Positions 24,772-28,202 of a stretch of DNA of 28,202 bases are shown here, in pieces. Under the pieces are notes generated by a model. The model worked only from the letters and a program-made list of their open reading frames with translations, ran no database searches and was not told where the DNA came from. Source of the DNA: CAYFJO01 sp964343305 (lineage in GTDB: Bacteria > Planctomycetota > Planctomycetia > Pirellulales > Pirellulaceae); assembly GCA_964343305.1 (NCBI GenBank), contig CAYFJO010000098.1, forward strand, positions 1-28,202. The letters are read 5' to 3'. Both the position numbers and the translations under genes were made by a program. Positions within the stretch are counted from its first letter, which is position 1. Every line of letters begins with the position of its first letter.

Positions 24772-25110
24772 TTAAAGTTCGTGACCTGTAGAGGCTAGCG
24801 CCGTCAGCTCACCATGCTCGACCATGTAAAGAAAACTCGGCGGCGAAGGCACAGTCGCCAACGGCTCAATCAACGTGTCCTGCGGGCTCAACCCGTTGGC
24901 GCGCTGAACCGCATACCGTTCAACGAGCTGCTCAACATACGCCGGCGAAGGTTGTTCGGTTCGAAATACCCGAGTCGCAAACCGCGTGATGACCTCCCTA
25001 GCGTAACGCTTGTCGCTCCGTTCGTCCGGTTTCGAAAAGCTAACCTTCTTAACCGCATCCGACAAGTCGCCGTCATGCTTCTTGAACACCGCCAGATGTT
25101 TTTTCGGCAT
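24772..25110 (-). pseudogene. Remnant of a DUF1592/DUF1595 planctomycete protein
   Basis: The minus-strand frame encodes 112 residues. AREVITRFATRVFRTEQPSP, YVEQLVERYAVQRANGLSPQDTLIEPLATVPSPPSFLYMVE matches the pattern of the DUF1595 helical domain (ILxRFAxRAFRRPVxxxEV...LxxxLxAVLxSPxFLF.VE) in large planctomycete proteins of about 800 residues. Both ends are missing: there is no signal peptide or cytochrome part upstream, and the frame ends by running into a GCTAGCG repeat. It is therefore read as a gene fragment. Confidence 0.65.
24793..24813 (+). repeat. Solitary GCTAGCG-type repeat copy
   Basis: GGCTAGCGCCGTCAGCTCAC resembles the right arm of the inverted pair at 23690-23710 (about 17 of 20 positions). 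It lies within the 3' end of the DUF1595-like remnant frame, which appears to be truncated at this element. Confidence 0.6.
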
Positions 25111-25177
25111 CTGCGCCTGCTGCTTTGGCGCGGACTGAAGACGATCGCCGATTGACCAATGGTCACCGCGACCACTC

Positions 25178-25205
25178 TTTGGGGTGCGGCACGTGCAACC
25201 CCAAA
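25178..25205. repeat. Strong hairpin just after the alpha/beta hydrolase gene
   Basis: TTTGGGGT (25178-25185) and ACCCCAAA (25198-25205) pair perfectly over 8 bases, extended by GC/GC with one bulged base, around a 7-base loop. It begins 8 bases after the hydrolase stop on the minus strand. No T-run follows on that strand, so it may mark a transcript end only weakly. Confidence 0.5.
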
Positions 25206-25212
25206 AAACATT

Positions 25213-26232
25213 TCATCTCGCCGCATCTGAGATTGGCTGACGCCGATCAACGCTAGTGAAATGCCCGTTCTTTAAAAAGCTGAGCGTTGCTTGCTGAACT
25301 AGTTGGTTGTTCACCATCGTAGTATGAGAAGTTTCGACGACCAGAAAATCCGCCGCTCCAGCCAAACGTGTTTCTTCCACTCCTACGACAAAGTCGTCCA
25401 CGCCTTGGATGAGAGGATTCTGCGGAATGACACCGTTTCCACAACCGGCAATGATTCCGAATTCGAACGACGGGGTCGCCAAACGCTTTTGTGCTTCTTC
25501 CCAATCTGAACCAAGCTGACTCGCGCTTGCACCGTACACCAATTCAAATAGATCGTTTCCGCTAAATCGGTTTGCCAATTGCGCCCCGTTATTCGGTGGA
25601 CCGAGCATTACCATGCGTTGCATTCGGCGATCCAGCAGTTGCCCCGTTCGCGAATCGGTGATGTCATGCAAATAATGGCGCACGACGACGTTTCCCAAAC
25701 TGAAGCAAACAAAGTTGATTTCTTCAATCCCGTTCAGGTTTTCCAACAGATGCCTTAGTGCTGAGGCATGCTGCTCAAGCCTGCTGCGAGTGCTCGCATA
25801 TGTCACGTTGAACACCTGATAACCATTTTCTCTTAACAACTTTGCTAATGGCTCCATCTTCGAGCGAGCGTTTCCCAGGCCGTGCAACAGGACAACTGCC
25901 TTTCCGTGCATTGCAGGCAATTCAAGTTCACGCTTTATCCCGTCCAACTCTCGATGGCAATGAGCGTAGTTGCCCGACGCGTGCCGGTTATTGTCTCGAT
26001 CCAACAATCGGTAGTGCTTGGTGAGCGAATTCACTTGAATTCGCCAACTGTGAAAGTGCAGCACGTCCGTCCAAAACTGCTTTCCACCAAGTGTCTTCAT
26101 CTTGATGTTAGGAAGGCCCTTTGGTCTTTCCATTACGAAATTCCCTGTTGATCGACTCTGTGCGACTACGAATGACGGGAATTGACAGGCAAGCAACGCG
26201 GTGATCAGGAAGTGCCTCAGAATCGTGTTCAT
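25213..26232 (-). CDS. Exported alpha/beta hydrolase (lipase-like)
   Basis: A 339-residue protein with a signal peptide (about 1-24, ending VVAQ). The alpha/beta hydrolase core has VVLLHGLGNARS (113-124, oxyanion region), the nucleophile elbow FVCFSLGNVVVRHYL with Ser178, an acid candidate in GVDDFVVG (Asp279/280) and His303 in VETSHTTMVNN. The elbow reads C-F-S-L-G instead of G-x-S-x-G. Resemblance is to triacylglycerol lipase/PGAP1-like hydrolases; the substrate is unknown. No clear ribosome binding site precedes the ATG. It lies upstream of the DUF1595-like remnant on the same strand, with a hairpin between. Confidence 0.88.
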   Translation of the reverse strand: MNTILRHFLITALLACQFPSFVVAQSRSTGNFVMERPKGLPNIKMKTLGGKQFWTDVLHFHSWRIQVNSLTKHYRLLDRDNNRHASGNYAHCHRELDGIKRELELPAMHGKAVVLLHGLGNARSKMEPLAKLLRENGYQVFNVTYASTRSRLEQHASALRHLLENLNGIEEINFVCFSLGNVVVRHYLHDITDSRTGQLLDRRMQRMVMLGPPNNGAQLANRFSGNDLFELVYGASASQLGSDWEEAQKRLATPSFEFGIIAGCGNGVIPQNPLIQGVDDFVVGVEETRLAGAADFLVVETSHTTMVNNQLVQQATLSFLKNGHFTSVDRRQPISDAAR

Positions 26233-26436
26233 CGCCGCCCGCCATGAATTACGTTGTAGTGTTGCAAAATGGTTGGGGGATTCTCCTCGATGGTGGACAC
26301 AGCATCAAGATTGATTCTAAACGATCGATACTTTCGATGCACTGCTGTGCGCGCACCCCCTCTCCCGAACCCGATTCGGCCCGAGTGGCGTCGAATTGCA
26401 TCGCATGATTTTTCGAACCCACGTAGAATTGTTAAT

Positions 26437-27051
26437 ATGTCCGATTCTCAACCTAGGCCGAATCTCCGCTGCTGGCAGTTCAGTTTGCGAAAGTTTGTTC
26501 TGCTCGTGACGCTCACTTGCTTTATTGCGGGTGTTGGTCGTGACGTATTCTATATATTAGCTGTCAGATCGTTCCGCCCGGCACAAGGTTGCGAAGTGAT
26601 TTGGGTTACGTCACGCCCGCTTGGGCCAAGTCAACAGCGGGGCCTCCGTTTTGAAGGGCCGCTAGTTGACGATGAAGAGTTAGCACGAACAATGGTACTT
26701 TCGGATTTGGCATCCTTAAATCACGGCAGTGTGGTTATTGAAAACACGGCAATATCGGAAGATGGCATTACCGCGCTATCCAAATGGAAGGGGATTCGGC
26801 GTTTAACGATCAAGGGCCAAAAGATAAACGAGAATAGTTTCATCAGCGCATCCCGATTCAGTGATCTTGAATCACTGTACATTGTAGACAATGTATCTAG
26901 TGACTTTCGTGAGCGTCTCAGAAGACGTTACCCGAACGTTGAAATTGTCGCTCCCGACTTTGAAAGGAAGAATAGGTTTCGTTGTCAATCAAACCATTGG
27001 AGTGAATCCCCAATAACTTGGTCAGCACCAAACAACCACACACCACGATGA
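26437..27051 (+). CDS. Small membrane protein with LRR-like repeats
   Basis: A 204-residue protein from the ATG at 26437; the frame opens at 26269 but the first 56 residues look non-coding. FSLRKFVLLVTLTCFIAGVG (15-34) is one membrane helix of the kind that begins many planctomycete hypothetical proteins. Residues about 100-170 have an LRR-like rhythm (ISEDGITALSKWKGIRRLTIKG, FSDLESLYIVDN) and end in LRRRYPNVEIVAP, as such proteins usually do. The remaining 30 residues are unlike the rest and lie towards an IS630 remnant, so the natural end may have been lost. No function is known. Confidence 0.65.
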   Translation: MSDSQPRPNLRCWQFSLRKFVLLVTLTCFIAGVGRDVFYILAVRSFRPAQGCEVIWVTSRPLGPSQQRGLRFEGPLVDDEELARTMVLSDLASLNHGSVVIENTAISEDGITALSKWKGIRRLTIKGQKINENSFISASRFSDLESLYIVDNVSSDFRERLRRRYPNVEIVAPDFERKNRFRCQSNHWSESPITWSAPNNHTPR

Positions 27052-27099
27052 CCAACTCAACGAGTAGACCGAAGTGCCGATGGTTTCGATTCGGCTTAC

Positions 27100-27451
27100 G
27101 AACGTTTTTCGTTTTGCTAACGAGCTGCGGCTGGGCTTTCACAGGGCGACCAGTATAAGTCCAACGAAACGCACGGGCGAATGTGCGATTGAAGTAGTCA
27201 ATGAAACCCAATAACCGCTCCTTCAACGCCGAAAGAGACGGAAAACTCGCCCGCGCGATCGCTCGACGATACAAAATTCCAAACACGATCTCTATCTGGT
27301 TAATGTAAAGCAGACGGCCGGATTGTGCTTCTAAGCGAAGGGCTGCGTCATAGTCGGCGTACTTAGCACTTTTTAGGTCATGCCTTTCGTGGGCAGGGTC
27401 CCAGACACCGATCGTTGCAATATCCGTACCGACTTCTACGCGTATTGGCAT
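27100..27451 (-). pseudogene. IS630 transposase C-terminal remnant joined to another protein start
   Basis: Codons covering 27313-27137 encode INQIEIVFGILYRRAIAR, LKERLLGFIDYFNRT and FRWTYTGRPV, the well-known C-terminal end of IS630-family DDE transposases including the catalytic Glu in NQIE. The first 46 residues (IRVEVGTDIATIGVWDPAHE... ALRLEAQSGR) are not transposase-like and look like the start of a different small protein with its own ATG. The join is near residue 48-50. The frame runs on to 26918, overlapping the antisense LRR-like gene, but the part after about 27130 has no recognisable content. Confidence 0.75.
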
Positions 27452-27494
27452 GAGGACATTGAGGAATGGAACTCAAGATCGGCCAACGTATGCG

Positions 27495-27550
27495 AATGGG
27501 CGGCGCCGCGCCTTCCATTCTGAGCGGTTCTAGAATTGAGGACAATTCTA
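27495..27550. repeat. Two hairpins after the ceramidase-like gene
   Basis: GAATGG (27495-27500) pairs with CCATTC (27515-27520) around an inner GGCGC/GCGCC stem. TAGAATTG (27531-27538) pairs perfectly with CAATTCTA (27543-27550) around AGGA. They lie 70-125 bases after the minus-strand gene that ends at 27619 and may mark its transcript end; neither has a T-run. Confidence 0.45.
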
Positions 27551-27618
27551 ACGAAGTGGATCATTCTTCACCACTAAGCGGCCACCCGGATCGTCCGAGG
27601 GACCCGCCGATTCGCATG

Positions 27619-28202
27619 TCACGAAGCGACCTTCTCCAGCAGACGGCTCGCAGCAGCGGTGAACTCGCGAGCGGTTTCCGGTTTGAACGGCGGAAGGTCG
27701 CAGATTCTTGGTACCGTGATCGCCGCGTACTCGCCGGCCTTGTACGCATTCGGATCGGGCAGATAACCGACAAATGCATCCGAGTAGCCGACGACCAGCG
27801 TGTGTTCCAGCGGCGAATCGCGCCCGAGTGCCAATCCGTAGTAGCTGTAAAGCTCTGCCGGATGAAACAACATGCCGACGTCTCCCAGGCGCAAGGCCGA
27901 AATCGGCGCCGTAAGCGTGCGGCGGTTGAGGTCCCAGCGATTGGCGCTCTTAAACCAATCGGCGGCGAAGCCGGCGTCGACCCATTCGCCTTTCGTGCAT
28001 GTGGATGGATTCGTGCGGTACTGCTCCAATTGGCTCTTGAACCGTTCGAGGTCCAGCGAAAGCTCGCACTGGGCCGTGACGTGGCGGATGTCTTTGATTG
28101 GAACGGCCACCGCATCGTCGAGTGCGCGACCGATGGCGGCAGACACCTCGGCGGCGACCTTGTCGGGTTCTCCCAGCCAAGGCTTGCCGCTTCCCGGGTT
28201 GA
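27619..28202 (-). CDS. Probable neutral-ceramidase-like protein, 3' part
   Basis: A gene cut by the window edge: the frame is open to base 28202 (upstream codons read NPGSGKPWLGEPDKVAAEV), so about 194 C-terminal residues are visible. ISALRLGDVGMLFHPAELYSYYGLALGRDSP, HTLVVGYSDAFVGYLPDPNAYKAGEYA resemble the central-to-C-terminal part of neutral/alkaline non-lysosomal ceramidase-like proteins (LGD..L.G.PGE.F...G..I...SP...T.VVG...D..GY.P...A...GGYE), common in planctomycetes. The catalytic N-terminal part is outside the window, so activity cannot be judged. The stop TGA at 27619 is clear. Confidence 0.6.
   Translation of the reverse strand, partial: NPGSGKPWLGEPDKVAAEVSAAIGRALDDAVAVPIKDIRHVTAQCELSLDLERFKSQLEQYRTNPSTCTKGEWVDAGFAADWFKSANRWDLNRRTLTAPISALRLGDVGMLFHPAELYSYYGLALGRDSPLEHTLVVGYSDAFVGYLPDPNAYKAGEYAAITVPRICDLPPFKPETAREFTAAASRLLEKVAS

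Overview
The window looks like chromosomal DNA of a planctomycete, most likely a Pirellulaceae-type (Rhodopirellula-like) bacterium. The evidence is gene content: four exported sulfatases in a row, two DUF1080 (3-keto-disaccharide hydrolase-like) modules, a DUF1559-type H-X9-DG signature, a DUF1595-type remnant, a PQQ-like propeller with a W-x-x-W-RGP start, and a small membrane protein with the FSLR transmembrane start common in these genomes. No rRNA, tRNA or CRISPR array was seen. Base composition is moderately GC-rich and even.

Layout. (1) 1-3667, minus strand: prkA-type kinase, a small four-helix-bundle gene bracketed by 7-bp repeats, a DUF444 (YeaH/YhbH) gene, and the ribosome binding site and ATG of a further gene at the window edge (probably spoVR by synteny). 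(2) 3668-5777: a gene-poor stretch, a stand-alone receiver (4395-4817), and on the plus strand a DnaQ-like protein whose DEDDh catalytic residues all appear to be replaced. (3) 5799-8390, minus: a PfkB-family KDG-type kinase followed by 6-phosphogluconate dehydrogenase, a central sugar-acid pair. (4) 8660-11648, plus: an ECF sigma factor and a large membrane-anchored protein joining an anti-sigma-like N-terminus, a miniature DUF1559 segment and a VWA/YfbK body. (5) 11761-14202: a small hypothetical gene, a Gfo/Idh/MocA oxidoreductase, greA with an intrinsic terminator inside its leader, and a zinc-ribbon protein. (6) 14451-15755, plus: an exported PQQ-like propeller, followed by an ISKra4-like transposase remnant. 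(7) 16020-24751, minus: a sulfatase/DUF1080 cluster in which S2 and S1 overlap by ATGA and S3 and S2 are 15 bp apart. It would suit catabolism of sulfated polysaccharides. (8) 24772-28202: a DUF1595-like remnant, an exported alpha/beta hydrolase, a small LRR-like membrane protein, an IS630 remnant fused to another protein start, and the 3' part of a probable neutral-ceramidase-like gene.

The most striking items are the apparent pseudo-exonuclease (QxQ in place of DxE), the intrinsic terminator with a U7 tract 16 nt before the greA start codon, the sigma/anti-sigma/DUF1559/VWA chimera, and the heptamer-repeat-flanked four-helix-bundle gene sitting inside the prkA-DUF444 operon. All functional statements are from reading the sequence; no database search was run.
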